DNA from: CAZIIK01 sp964539235
GTDB lineage: Bacteria > Pseudomonadota > Gammaproteobacteria > Francisellales > CACEW01
Direction: 5' to 3'
Length of the DNA stretch: 64,000 nucleotides
NCBI GenBank assembly: GCA_964539235.1
Contig: CAZIIK010000050.1
Span: forward strand, 1 to 64,000
How positions within the stretch are numbered: the first letter of the stretch is position 1; every line of letters starts with the position of its first letter. Positions 48,217-56,751 of the stretch are shown here, piece by piece. Position numbers and translations under genes: made by a program. The notes beneath the pieces were generated by a model, which made no database searches, was not told where the DNA came from, and was given only the letters and a program-made list of their open reading frames with translations.

Positions 48217-49338
48217 TTAGTGGGTTAAAGCCGCCTTGATCAAAGGGTCTAACACCCTGTATCTAGCCTGTTGATCTTTGAACACATAATCCTTTTCAAG
48301 TAAAAAGTTCATCGCGCGGTGGATGCTGGTAATGGGCATACTGGTTTCTTGTGCATACTCATGACTAAATGGGTTTTCCACATAATCTGCACTGGCTAAA
48401 TGCAGCAGTAATCGTCGTTGATTTAGCTTCAACAGCATCGCTTCCTGTTCAACTCTGGCTTTATTCTCTTGGACATAATCCATCCATTCTTGCCGAATAG
48501 CTTCCGCCGTAGCTGGCTTAGGCAGTCTCAAAATCATGGAACAAAGTTTGTTAATGTAATACGGATGGCGTTCTGTACACGCAAAAATAATGTCATATGC
48601 ATCTTCTTTGAGCATGTCACCCCACCGATCTAGGCTGGCCTGCTTAATATGCTCGCTATAATGTTTTGCAGAAATTCGATTTAATTGGATTTCATCGCAC
48701 GCGTTAAAAAAAGACCTACTGTCATCGTGAAACATGCGCTCTATCAAGTGTCGGTTACTCCCTGCAAAAACATAGCGCACAGATTTTGATTTTTGCATGG
48801 CTTCTCTTATAGCCGACCCAATACTTTTATTCGGTGTAACTTCCGCCAGCGTTTGGAATTCATCTAAGAACAGAATGCAGCCTGATATACCTGAGTGCTC
48901 AGTCACATAGTGATCGAGTTTTTCTAGGGCGGTCAAAATAAGGTCAACTGCACGTTTAGGACGCTGAGTAATTTCCAAGCTCAAATCTTTGCCATAAAGC
49001 GAGATATTAAGCTGCAGTGCACCAAAGAAATTACCCGCTGCTTTCAAAAGCTTTGTCGGTGTTTTCTCTGTTTGGCTGATGATTTTCCCAATACCATGCA
49101 AAATATATTGCGCAATTTCTTGTTCATTGAGTGCTTTATATAAATCAACATGTGCATAAGGCAGTTCAAGCTTTGAAAAAGCCTGTAATGCCAAACTTGT
49201 TTTGCCATAGCGTCTAGGCGATATCAGCAAAGATGGCGTGCCAGTTTCAAGATTATAAATGAGGCGCTCGGTTTCAACGCTTCTATTGCAAAAAGCTTCC
49301 CGGGTCGCTACCATTGTTGGAAAATAATTTTTCGTCAT
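48217..49338 (-). CDS. AAA ATPase with C-terminal winged helix
   Basis: 373 residues. P-loop ISPRRYGKTSLALQAF at about residue 39, Walker B GCILFLDEFQTLAEV, and sensor RYVFAGSNRHLIERMF are intact, followed by a helical lid and a C-terminal winged-helix-like part (LHLASADYVENPFSHEYA). It belongs to the broad group of archaeal/bacterial ATPases of COG1672 type, whose function is unknown. Its promoter contains a perfect palindrome exactly filling the spacer. Confidence 0.82.
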   Translation of the reverse strand: MTKNYFPTMVATREAFCNRSVETERLIYNLETGTPSLLISPRRYGKTSLALQAFSKLELPYAHVDLYKALNEQEIAQYILHGIGKIISQTEKTPTKLLKAAGNFFGALQLNISLYGKDLSLEITQRPKRAVDLILTALEKLDHYVTEHSGISGCILFLDEFQTLAEVTPNKSIGSAIREAMQKSKSVRYVFAGSNRHLIERMFHDDSRSFFNACDEIQLNRISAKHYSEHIKQASLDRWGDMLKEDAYDIIFACTERHPYYINKLCSMILRLPKPATAEAIRQEWMDYVQENKARVEQEAMLLKLNQRRLLLHLASADYVENPFSHEYAQETSMPITSIHRAMNFLLEKDYVFKDQQARYRVLDPLIKAALTH

Positions 49339-49372
49339 ACGCGCGGTTTAATCCTCAAAGTGAGATACGCAA

Positions 49373-49401
49373 AATGTAATACGCAAAAAGCGTATTGTCA
49401 A
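49373..49401 (-). promoter_or_regulatory. promoter with palindromic operator filling the spacer
   Basis: On the minus strand TTGACA (49396-49401) and TACATT (49373-49378) are 17 bp apart, and the spacer itself is the palindrome ATACGCTTTTTGCGTAT. A further TTTTGCGTAT copy follows toward the start. A repressor here would block RNA polymerase directly. It is about 35 bp upstream of the AAA ATPase start. Confidence 0.75.
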
Positions 49402-49636
49402 TTCCGTTTGGGGCCCTATATCGGCAATATCTCGAGATAATCGTGAGCGCTGAAGACCCGAGAAATGCTGCTGCATCATTTAAGTAGCATTTGAAGAAGA
49501 TTCTAACGATGAGGTTCGCGACTCATGAGGTGATGCAACGGTATTTGAGAATAAGCAGCGACAATACAATTCCTTGATACCAGCTCAGAAAAATTGTTCA
49601 ATCACAAGGCAAGTAATACTAAGGAAGGATCATTAT

Positions 49637-49933
49637 ATGCTAGCAGGTCATCGCCTAGAAGAATGGCAGCAACTGCTTAATTTATATGGCGAACACATGA
49701 AATGGGGCCCTGAATTCATCAACTGTATGTTGGATTCCTTGATTGAGACAGGTGACTCGCTAAACCCAGCAGATCAAGAAGTGCTCAATTTTCAATGGCA
49801 GAATATGACAGCTGCCATTACCGGAAAACCTGTTTGCGAACCATCGCTGCCGTTGTTAGGCCACATGATCAATCGGGGTGATGCGCATAAGGCAGAATAT
49901 CAGCAATCAACCAGTCCTGCTGGGGTAAAATAG
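49637..49933 (+). CDS. small hypothetical protein
   Basis: 98 residues beginning LAGHRLEEWQQLLNLYGEH. The ATG at 49637 is chosen because AAGGAAGGA lies about ten bases upstream; an earlier in-frame start is less likely. Sequence is Trp- and acid-rich, probably alpha-helical and soluble. I do not recognise it. It converges with the SDR gene and overlaps it by 34 bp at the 3' ends. It is preceded by a 235-bp gap shared with the AAA promoter in which I see nothing else. Confidence 0.6.
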   Translation: MLAGHRLEEWQQLLNLYGEHMKWGPEFINCMLDSLIETGDSLNPADQEVLNFQWQNMTAAITGKPVCEPSLPLLGHMINRGDAHKAEYQQSTSPAGVK

Positions 49934-50616
49934 CCATCGGCACTGTCTAACAAGAGCCAACGCAAACCTGTCGCGACCTCAGCAGGTGACAATAATTGAT
50001 CATTGGCTTTTAGGTCCTGGAAAAAACCACTCACCGGAAGATCTTCAGCATCAGCAGCGCGCAATTTGTTTTGCATCGGTGTATCGACGGTGCCAGGTCG
50101 CACACTACCAAACAGCACAGCGCTGTCAGCATAATCAGCCTGGCAAACCAAATATGCCATATGTAATGCTGCCTTGCTGATGCAGTACGCCGCCATGCCA
50201 GACAAAGCACGATGTGCCAAGCCACTGGAAATATGCAACACACGCCCACGGGTCATTAACGGCACCAATTGCTGGGTGAGAAACAACGGTGCTTCGACAT
50301 TGACAGCTTGTGCTTGGCGCCACTGCTCCAAATCAAGTGTTTGCAAAGGCTTTAACGGTTTAACCAATGCCGCATTATGCACGATGTACTGTAAATCACC
50401 GTGTGCTTTGACAGCTTTAACCAGTATGTCTCGACCTGCTGCTGTACCCACATCCGCGACAACCGTGTGAATCTGTTCAGGATAACGTTGCTGGGTCTGA
50501 GCTAAAGTGTCCGCTGTACGACCAGCGACTATGACGCGTAGACCACGCTCAGCTAACGCCCGCGCTAACGCCTGACCAATTCCAGAACCACCACCGGTAA
50601 TTAAAGCTGTTTTCAT
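49900..50616 (-). CDS. short-chain dehydrogenase/reductase
   Basis: 238 residues from the ATG at 50616, with GGGAG before it. Nucleotide-binding TALITGGGSGIGQALA, catalytic Ser in HISSGLAH and the YCISK catalytic Tyr-Lys pair are present. NAD(P)-dependent oxidoreductase; substrate unknown. It lies 17 bp downstream of oxyR and may be co-transcribed with it. Confidence 0.88.
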   Translation of the reverse strand: MKTALITGGGSGIGQALARALAERGLRVIVAGRTADTLAQTQQRYPEQIHTVVADVGTAAGRDILVKAVKAHGDLQYIVHNAALVKPLKPLQTLDLEQWRQAQAVNVEAPLFLTQQLVPLMTRGRVLHISSGLAHRALSGMAAYCISKAALHMAYLVCQADYADSAVLFGSVRPGTVDTPMQNKLRAADAEDLPVSGFFQDLKANDQLLSPAEVATGLRWLLLDSADGYFTPAGLVDC

Positions 50617-50633
50617 GATCTTTCTCCCATCAT

Positions 50634-51524
50634 TTAAGTCGCCGCAACCGCAGTTTTGATACAGTCCATAATGTGCTGACAAGCGGCTTTTTTAGCAGAA
50701 CTGGTACGCCATAACATGCCAATCTGGCGATGTGGCGCTGGCGCTGTAAAAGTCTGCAGCGCAACCTCTGGCGTATTAACTGTATCGGCTACCAATTTGG
50801 GTAGTAAGGTAATGCCTTCACCCAATGCAACCATCTGGATCAACATCGACAAACTCGTCCCTTGATAACGCGCATGATCGGGATTGCGAATGTGTTGGCA
50901 AACAGACAACGCATGGTCTTTCAAACAATGGCCCTCGCCCAATAACAGTAATTCATCGACCGAGACTGCGTCGATGGTTAGGGTGTCTTGCGCGGCTAAA
51001 GCATGGTCTTTTGGCACTGCCAACACAAAATCTTCTTCGAATAATGGCCGGCAGATAAAGTCGTCGATTCCAGCAACCGGTAATGCCAATAAAATCGCAT
51101 CCAACTGCCCTTGCTTGAGCTGGGTAATCAGGGTATGCGTCTGCATTTCTTGTAGCTGAAAGCGCAAATTGGGCAATTGCTGTTTAAAGTACGGTAACAC
51201 CCGCGGCAGTAAATAAGGCCCTAATGTCGGAATTGCACCAAGATGAAACGTGCCACTCAACGGCGCGCGAATTTGTTGCGCCAATACGGTTAATGCCTCA
51301 ATGTCTTGCAAAACCACGCGCGCCTGCGCAATCACTTGCTCACCAGCAGAAGTCGGCATGACATGTTTGGGTTGGCGTTCAAACAACTGCAAACCCAGCG
51401 TTTCTTCTAACTTTTTCAGTTGCATACTTAAGGTCGGTTGACTCACATGGCACCGTTCCGCAGCACGGCCAAAACGCTGTAAATCGGCAACGGCAACCAG
51501 ATATTGCAAATCTTTGATATTCAT
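50634..51524 (-). CDS. oxyR: hydrogen-peroxide-responsive regulator OxyR
   Basis: 296-residue LysR-type regulator. N-terminal helix-turn-helix (RFGRAAERCHVSQPTLSMQL) and the redox pair in GEGHCLKDHALSVC, with the two cysteines nine residues apart, match C199 and C208 of E. coli OxyR. That pair forms the regulatory disulfide in response to peroxide. Its start overlaps the gmk stop by four bases. No catalase or peroxiredoxin gene is in the window. Confidence 0.93.
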   Translation of the reverse strand: MNIKDLQYLVAVADLQRFGRAAERCHVSQPTLSMQLKKLEETLGLQLFERQPKHVMPTSAGEQVIAQARVVLQDIEALTVLAQQIRAPLSGTFHLGAIPTLGPYLLPRVLPYFKQQLPNLRFQLQEMQTHTLITQLKQGQLDAILLALPVAGIDDFICRPLFEEDFVLAVPKDHALAAQDTLTIDAVSVDELLLLGEGHCLKDHALSVCQHIRNPDHARYQGTSLSMLIQMVALGEGITLLPKLVADTVNTPEVALQTFTAPAPHRQIGMLWRTSSAKKAACQHIMDCIKTAVAAT

Positions 51525-52150
51525 CTTGCCAATAACTCACTCAGCAAGGGCGCCAAATGTTGCCTCTGATGTTTCTGCCGGTGGCGTTCGGCGGTAATAA
51601 TGCCGATTAAAGCCGCTAAGGCCTGCTCGAAATCATCGTTCACCACCACATAATCGAACTCACCACAATGCGCCATTTCGTCTGTTGCCGCGGACATGCG
51701 TTGCGCCACAACATCTGAACTGTCTTGATTGCGTTGGCACAATCTGTCGTGCAATACCTGACGAGATGGCGGCAGAATAAAAATGCTGCTGTTTTGTTCT
51801 GGAAATAAGTGCCTGACTTGTTGTGCACCTTGCCAATCAATATCTAGTAGCACATCGTGGCCAATCGCCAAAGACGCAGCCAATGTGGTTTTCGACGTGC
51901 CATAGTAATGACCAAAGACTTGCGCCGATTCGATAAAGGCGCCTGCTGATTGTAAATTTTTGAATTCCGTTTCACTGACAAAGTGATAATGCTGACCCTG
52001 AACTTCCTGTGGTCTCGCCGGACGTGTGGTATGTGAGACAGAAACAACCAAGTCTGGCATTTTTTCGATCAGCGCTTGAATCAGGCTGGTTTTACCCCCA
52101 CCAGACGGCGCTGCGATCACAAAAATGGTGCCGGAACCTTGGGTCGACAT
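51521..52150 (-). CDS. gmk: guanylate kinase
   Basis: 209 residues from the ATG at 52150, which has GGGTG before it; a GTG nine bases upstream is less likely. It phosphorylates GMP to GDP. P-loop IAAPSGGGKTSL and the GMP-binding VSHTTRPARPQEVQGQHY are present. The downstream gene oxyR overlaps by four bases. Confidence 0.95.
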   Translation of the reverse strand: MSTQGSGTIFVIAAPSGGGKTSLIQALIEKMPDLVVSVSHTTRPARPQEVQGQHYHFVSETEFKNLQSAGAFIESAQVFGHYYGTSKTTLAASLAIGHDVLLDIDWQGAQQVRHLFPEQNSSIFILPPSRQVLHDRLCQRNQDSSDVVAQRMSAATDEMAHCGEFDYVVVNDDFEQALAALIGIITAERHRQKHQRQHLAPLLSELLAR

Positions 52151-52289
52151 TGTGTTCACCCGTGCTTTTGGAAGCGCAGTCTATCGGGGGTGCCTCATAA
52201 AAGCCAGTCTGAAACGTGTACTTCGATACATTGACCTGATTACAAAACTTGCATAGCATGTGCCACCTCTGCATGACAGGACCTGGCAC

Positions 52290-53258
52290 GTGACCATTGA
52301 AGATATCTACGAACTCGTTGCAACTGACTTTGACGCCACTGACCAACTGATTCGTCAGAACCTCACCAGCCAAGTCCCACTCACTAACATCATCAGCGAT
52401 TACATTATCAGTAACGGCGGCAAACGCCTCCGACCTCTGTTGACATTACTACTCGCAAAAGCATTAGATTATCGCGGCACCCAGCACCACACCCTGGCGG
52501 CAATCGTTGAAATCATCCACACCGCGACCTTGCTGCACGACGATGTCGTCGACAACTCTGGCCTACGCCGTGGCAAAAAGACCGCCAACATTATCTGGGG
52601 CAATCCCGAGGCTGTACTCAGTGGTGATTTTCTCTATTCAAAAGCGTTTGTGCTGATGGCACACCTGCGCATCCCTGATGCCATGATCTTATTAACCGAA
52701 AGCACTAACCGCATTGCTGACGGAGAAATGCTGCAATTACTGAACGTGCGTAATGTTGATACCACAGAAGCTGACTACTTCGATGTCATCTACCATAAAA
52801 CCGGTAAATTGTTTGAAGCTGCGTGTGTATTGCCCGGCTTCCTCGTGGACGCATCAACTGAAACACACGACACACTCGCAAATTTCGGGCGCCATCTGGG
52901 CACTGCATTTCAATTGATTGATGACGTATTGGATTACACTGCCTCTGCCGAAGAAATGGGCAAAAACCTGGGCGATGATTTAGCTGAAGGCAAACCAACC
53001 TTGCCGATTATCTATGCACTACAACACAGCGCCGCTTCTGATCGCGAGCTATTACGTCAGGCTATTCTGCAGGGCAATACCGAAGATGTCGTGGCCATTC
53101 AAACCATCGTGCAAGCCAGTGGCGGTATTGCGTATACACAATCTAAGGCCATTGCAGAAGTCGAGCAGGCAAAACAAAACTTGCATCAACTGGTGGCGTC
53201 AGACTACCGTGCAGCGTTAGAAACCTTATGCGACTACGCCATCGAGCGCTGTGCTTGA
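52290..53258 (+). CDS. ispB: polyprenyl (octaprenyl) diphosphate synthase
   Basis: 322 residues from the GTG at 52290 (TIEDIYELVATDFD); family members start here, and a GTG 30 bases upstream is less likely. Makes the isoprenoid side chain of ubiquinone. The two Asp-rich motifs are LLHDDVVDNSG and LIDDVLDYTA, with GGKRLRPLLTLLLAKAL at the start. The chain length (C40 or other) is not decided by the sequence. The 3' end overlaps galK tail-to-tail by 25 bp. Confidence 0.93.
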   Translation: MTIEDIYELVATDFDATDQLIRQNLTSQVPLTNIISDYIISNGGKRLRPLLTLLLAKALDYRGTQHHTLAAIVEIIHTATLLHDDVVDNSGLRRGKKTANIIWGNPEAVLSGDFLYSKAFVLMAHLRIPDAMILLTESTNRIADGEMLQLLNVRNVDTTEADYFDVIYHKTGKLFEAACVLPGFLVDASTETHDTLANFGRHLGTAFQLIDDVLDYTASAEEMGKNLGDDLAEGKPTLPIIYALQHSAASDRELLRQAILQGNTEDVVAIQTIVQASGGIAYTQSKAIAEVEQAKQNLHQLVASDYRAALETLCDYAIERCA

Positions 53259-54406
53259 ACAAGCAACCACATCACAACCCCCCCCATCGCTTTTGAGACG
53301 TATAACTTAGCCTTGCGACCGGTTTTGTGTTGGTACTCAGCCGTGACCTGTGCCACAAAGGCGTCGCGCGATGCATTATCCACCAGCGCCACCGCACAAC
53401 CACCAAAACCCGCGCCCGTCATGCGAGCTCCAAAACAGCCCGGTGCGTTTTGCGCAATGGCAACGATGTCATTAAGGGCATCATTAGTGACCTCAAAATA
53501 CTGATCCAAGCTCGTATGGCTGGCCTTCATGAGCTCGCCCAATGCGCGCGGGTCATTTTTGTCCATCGCCAAAGCTGCTGCTTGGACACGTTGATTTTCC
53601 ATGAGCACATGAAAGGCCCGTTTATAGGCAATAGGATCCATTTGATCTTGCGCTTGTACAAGGTCGTTCAATTCAACCGCACGCAACGTACGGTGACCTA
53701 AAAACTGCGCCGCAGCTTCGCAAGATTGACGGCGTTCGTTATACGCTGATGTTACCAAATCACGGCGTGTACAGGCGTCCATCACCACCACGGCGGTATT
53801 TGTCGGTAATGGCACCGCAGTGGTCGACAAATCCTGGCAATCGATCATCAGTGCCTTGCCTGCTTCCGCCGCTGCGCAAATCAATTGATCCATAATGCCA
53901 CAGTTTACGCCCGCCCAGTCATTTTCAGCCTGTTTGCCGCAGCATGCTGCTGTCACCGGATCCCATGCAATATCATTGGCATGGCACAATGCACGCGCAA
54001 TCGCCATTTCGAAAGAAGCGGATGAAGACAGGCCAGCGCCAATGGGCACATTAGCGGCAATCACCGCGTCAAAGCCACACGCTAGGGTCACACCAGCTTG
54101 CGCATAGGCCCACACAACACCTTTGACATATTCACACCAATGATCGGTGCAGTTTTGCGTCGGTGTGAGATCGGCTAAAGACAGCTCAGTGAACTCATCA
54201 AAATCAATACTTCTGACCCGGATCTGGGCATCCTCACGCCCTGAGCACACCATATGTGTCGACATTTCCAACGCCATGGGTAATACGAAACCATCATTGT
54301 AATCGGTATGCTCCCCAATCAAATTGACGCGACTCGGCGAACAAATGGTTGTCTGTGGCGCCACACCAAACTGTTGTTGAAACACTGCTGATAGATCGGT
54401 ATTCAT
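53234..54406 (-). CDS. galK: galactokinase
   Basis: 390 residues from the ATG at 54406 with GAGGAAG before it. GHMP kinase of the Leloir pathway. Galactose-binding RVNLIGEHTDYNDGFVLP, ATP-binding PIGAGLSSSASFEMAIA and the C-terminal GARMTGAGFGGCAVALV are all present. It begins 11 bp after galT stops. galE and galM are not in the window. Confidence 0.96.
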   Translation of the reverse strand: MNTDLSAVFQQQFGVAPQTTICSPSRVNLIGEHTDYNDGFVLPMALEMSTHMVCSGREDAQIRVRSIDFDEFTELSLADLTPTQNCTDHWCEYVKGVVWAYAQAGVTLACGFDAVIAANVPIGAGLSSSASFEMAIARALCHANDIAWDPVTAACCGKQAENDWAGVNCGIMDQLICAAAEAGKALMIDCQDLSTTAVPLPTNTAVVVMDACTRRDLVTSAYNERRQSCEAAAQFLGHRTLRAVELNDLVQAQDQMDPIAYKRAFHVLMENQRVQAAALAMDKNDPRALGELMKASHTSLDQYFEVTNDALNDIVAIAQNAPGCFGARMTGAGFGGCAVALVDNASRDAFVAQVTAEYQHKTGRKAKLYVSKAMGGVVMWLLVQAQRSMA

Positions 54407-54416
54407 CACACTTCCT

Positions 54417-55427
54417 CTACAACGCGGATAATCTTTGGGCGGCCTGTTCAGGCGTTAAATCGCGTTGAACTTCTGCCAACATTTCATAGCCCACCATAAA
54501 TTTTTTCACCGTACTGGAACGCAAAAGCGGCGGATAAAAATGGGCGTGTAACTGCCAATGTTCTGCGGTTGAGCCATCATTAGGTGCACCATGCCAGCCC
54601 ATGGTATGCGGAAAAGAAACATCAAATAACGCATCGTAACGCCGTAATAAGTTTGACAATATCTGCGCCAAACTGCGCTGCTGCTCCACCGATAATTCGG
54701 TCAAACGTGCGACAGGAAAAGTCGGTAATAGTAAAGTTTCAAACGGCCAGCAAGCCCAATAAGGCACTACCACCAGCCAATCCGCATTTTGGCAGACAAT
54801 CCGTTCGCCATAAGCCTGCTCTTGTTGGACATAATCCAGTAACAAGGCTTGATGGTGTTCGGCAAAGTAAGCCTGCTGAGCGCGCTGTTCTTTGGCAATT
54901 TCGGTCGGTAAGTGCGCACTGGCCCAAATCTGACCATGAGGGTGTGGACTCGAACACCCCATGATTTCGCCTTTGTTTTCAAAAATCTGTACCCACTGGT
55001 ATTTCTGCCCCAGTTCCGCAATTTGTGCAGCCCACGGTTCAATAACAGCCATCATCTGATCTTCAGATAAATCTGCCAACGTTTGACTGTGATCCGGTGA
55101 AAAACAAATGACACTCGCTTCGCCAGACACGGCTTCCGATTTGAATAGGGGTGATTGCGCAGACGCTGGCTTGATGTCCACTTGCGGCAACATGGCAGGA
55201 TGGTCGTTATCAAACACAAATGTTTTAGCGTAATCCGGATTGGTTTGCCCACCGATACGCTTATTGCCTGGGCATAAGTAACAGTCAGGATCGTAGGCAG
55301 GTCTTTTCTGTGTCGGTGTGCTTTCTGTTTTACCTTGCCAAGGTCGTTTGGCGCGATGTGGCGATACTAAAACCCATTCGTCAGTGAGTGGGTTATAGCG
55401 TCGATGCGGGTGTTCGTCGTGCTTCAT
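54417..55427 (-). CDS. galT: galactose-1-phosphate uridylyltransferase
   Basis: 336 residues. The active-site SSPHPHGQIWAS with its His-Pro-His is intact, together with RRYNPLTDEWVLVSPHRAKR and the CYLCPGNKRIGG metal site. It transfers UMP between UDP-glucose and galactose-1-phosphate. First gene of galT-galK. Confidence 0.96.
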   Translation of the reverse strand: MKHDEHPHRRYNPLTDEWVLVSPHRAKRPWQGKTESTPTQKRPAYDPDCYLCPGNKRIGGQTNPDYAKTFVFDNDHPAMLPQVDIKPASAQSPLFKSEAVSGEASVICFSPDHSQTLADLSEDQMMAVIEPWAAQIAELGQKYQWVQIFENKGEIMGCSSPHPHGQIWASAHLPTEIAKEQRAQQAYFAEHHQALLLDYVQQEQAYGERIVCQNADWLVVVPYWACWPFETLLLPTFPVARLTELSVEQQRSLAQILSNLLRRYDALFDVSFPHTMGWHGAPNDGSTAEHWQLHAHFYPPLLRSSTVKKFMVGYEMLAEVQRDLTPEQAAQRLSAL

Positions 55428-55545
55428 GCAAACGCTGCTCTGCGTGAAAAGCGGCTAATGTATAAATCCACTCGGAGAAATGCAAGGTTGAGACCTCCAC
55501 ACGAACAAACAGGCGATGTACACCACATGTTGTTTGGCAAAAGCG

Positions 55546-55554
55546 TGATATACT
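55546..55554 (+). promoter_or_regulatory. extended -10 promoter of minDE
   Basis: TG at 55546-55547, one base, then TATACT at 55549-55554 forms an extended -10 element about 45 bp before the minD start. No clear -35 hexamer was found. Confidence 0.5.
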
Positions 55555-55596
55555 GCAAAACCTTAATTTCGTACACAATATATAGGGAATCTGTCC

Positions 55597-56418
55597 GTGG
55601 CAAAAATCATTGTCATTACCTCGGGTAAAGGCGGCGTGGGCAAAACCACCACCAGCGCCGCATTCGGTACCGCACTTGCTATTAAAGGCGCAAAAGTCGC
55701 CATCGTCGACTTTGATGTAGGCTTACGTAACCTCGACCTGATCATGGGCTGCGAACGTCGCGTGGTATATGACTTGATCAATGTGATTAATGGTGAAGCC
55801 AAATTAAATCAGGCCTTAATCAAAGACAAACGCGTCGACAGCCTATACATCCTGCCAGCATCCCAAACACGTGATAAAGACGCACTCGATAAAGAAGCCG
55901 TCGGCAAAGTGTTAGAAGAGCTTGCCAAAGACTTTGACTACATCGTCTGCGATTCGCCCGCGGGTATCGAACGCGGTGCTTTCTTGGCCATGTACTACGC
56001 GGATGAAGCCGTGATTGTGACCAACCCTGAAGTGTCATCGGTACGTGATTCAGATCGCATTCTCGGCGTTTTATCTAGCAAATCCAAACGCGCTGAAAAT
56101 AATGAAGAAAGAATCAAAGAACACCTGCTACTGACGCGTTATTCACCAGAACGTGTTGCTCGAGGCGATATGCTCAGCGTGGCAGATGTCCAAGAAATTT
56201 TATCGATTCCGTTATTGGGTGTTATTCCTGAATCCAAAGCCGTGCTCAAGGCCTCGAATGCCGGCACACCGGTGAGTTTGGACCAAGAAAGTGATGCCGG
56301 TCAGGCATACCTAGACGCTGTCTCCCGTTTTATGGGTGAAGATGTGCCACATCGATTTATTGATGTAGAAAAAGTAGGCCTGTTTCAGAAGTTATTCGCG
56401 CGGAGGAAAGCCGGATGA
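55597..56418 (+). CDS. minD: septum-site-determining ATPase MinD
   Basis: 273 residues; the start codon is GTG. Deviant Walker A ITSGKGGVGKTTTSAAFG, the DFDVGLRNLDLIMG block, VCDSPAGIERGAF and a C-terminal amphipathic membrane-targeting helix (KVGLFQKLFARRKAG) are present. MinD binds the membrane with ATP and recruits MinC to block polar septation. minC is not upstream, where galT stands divergently; minE overlaps its end by four bases. Confidence 0.96.
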   Translation: MAKIIVITSGKGGVGKTTTSAAFGTALAIKGAKVAIVDFDVGLRNLDLIMGCERRVVYDLINVINGEAKLNQALIKDKRVDSLYILPASQTRDKDALDKEAVGKVLEELAKDFDYIVCDSPAGIERGAFLAMYYADEAVIVTNPEVSSVRDSDRILGVLSSKSKRAENNEERIKEHLLLTRYSPERVARGDMLSVADVQEILSIPLLGVIPESKAVLKASNAGTPVSLDQESDAGQAYLDAVSRFMGEDVPHRFIDVEKVGLFQKLFARRKAG

Positions 56419-56726
56419 GTTGGTTAGATTTTTTGTTCAAGCCTAAAAAACCCGCCTCTGCTTCAATGGCAAAAGAACGTTTGCAGGTCATTTTCGCCCA
56501 TGAAAAGGCTCGCGCCAACAGCCCAGAGTATTTGCCAAAAATGCAAAGGGAGATCATGGAAGTAATCGCCAAGTATGTTGATGTCGACCCCGACCAAGTC
56601 AAAGTCGAATTCGAACAAGCCGGTGAACGCTCGACACTGGAGCTGAACGTGACCTTACCTGAGCAAGAGAAAAAATCAGGGCAGAAAAAACCGCGTACGC
56701 GTAGCAAAAAAGCCGCTGCCAGTTAA
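56415..56726 (+). CDS. minE: cell division topological specificity factor MinE
   Basis: 103 residues. The N-terminal SWLDFLFKPKKPASASMAKE with ERLQVIFAHEKA is the MinD-stimulating and membrane-binding part, and YLPKMQREIMEVIAKYV begins the dimerising topological domain. The tail is longer than in E. coli and Lys-rich. It is translationally coupled to minD. Confidence 0.95.
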   Translation: MSWLDFLFKPKKPASASMAKERLQVIFAHEKARANSPEYLPKMQREIMEVIAKYVDVDPDQVKVEFEQAGERSTLELNVTLPEQEKKSGQKKPRTRSKKAAAS

Positions 56727-56751
56727 GCAACCCAATCAACTGCTTTGACGA

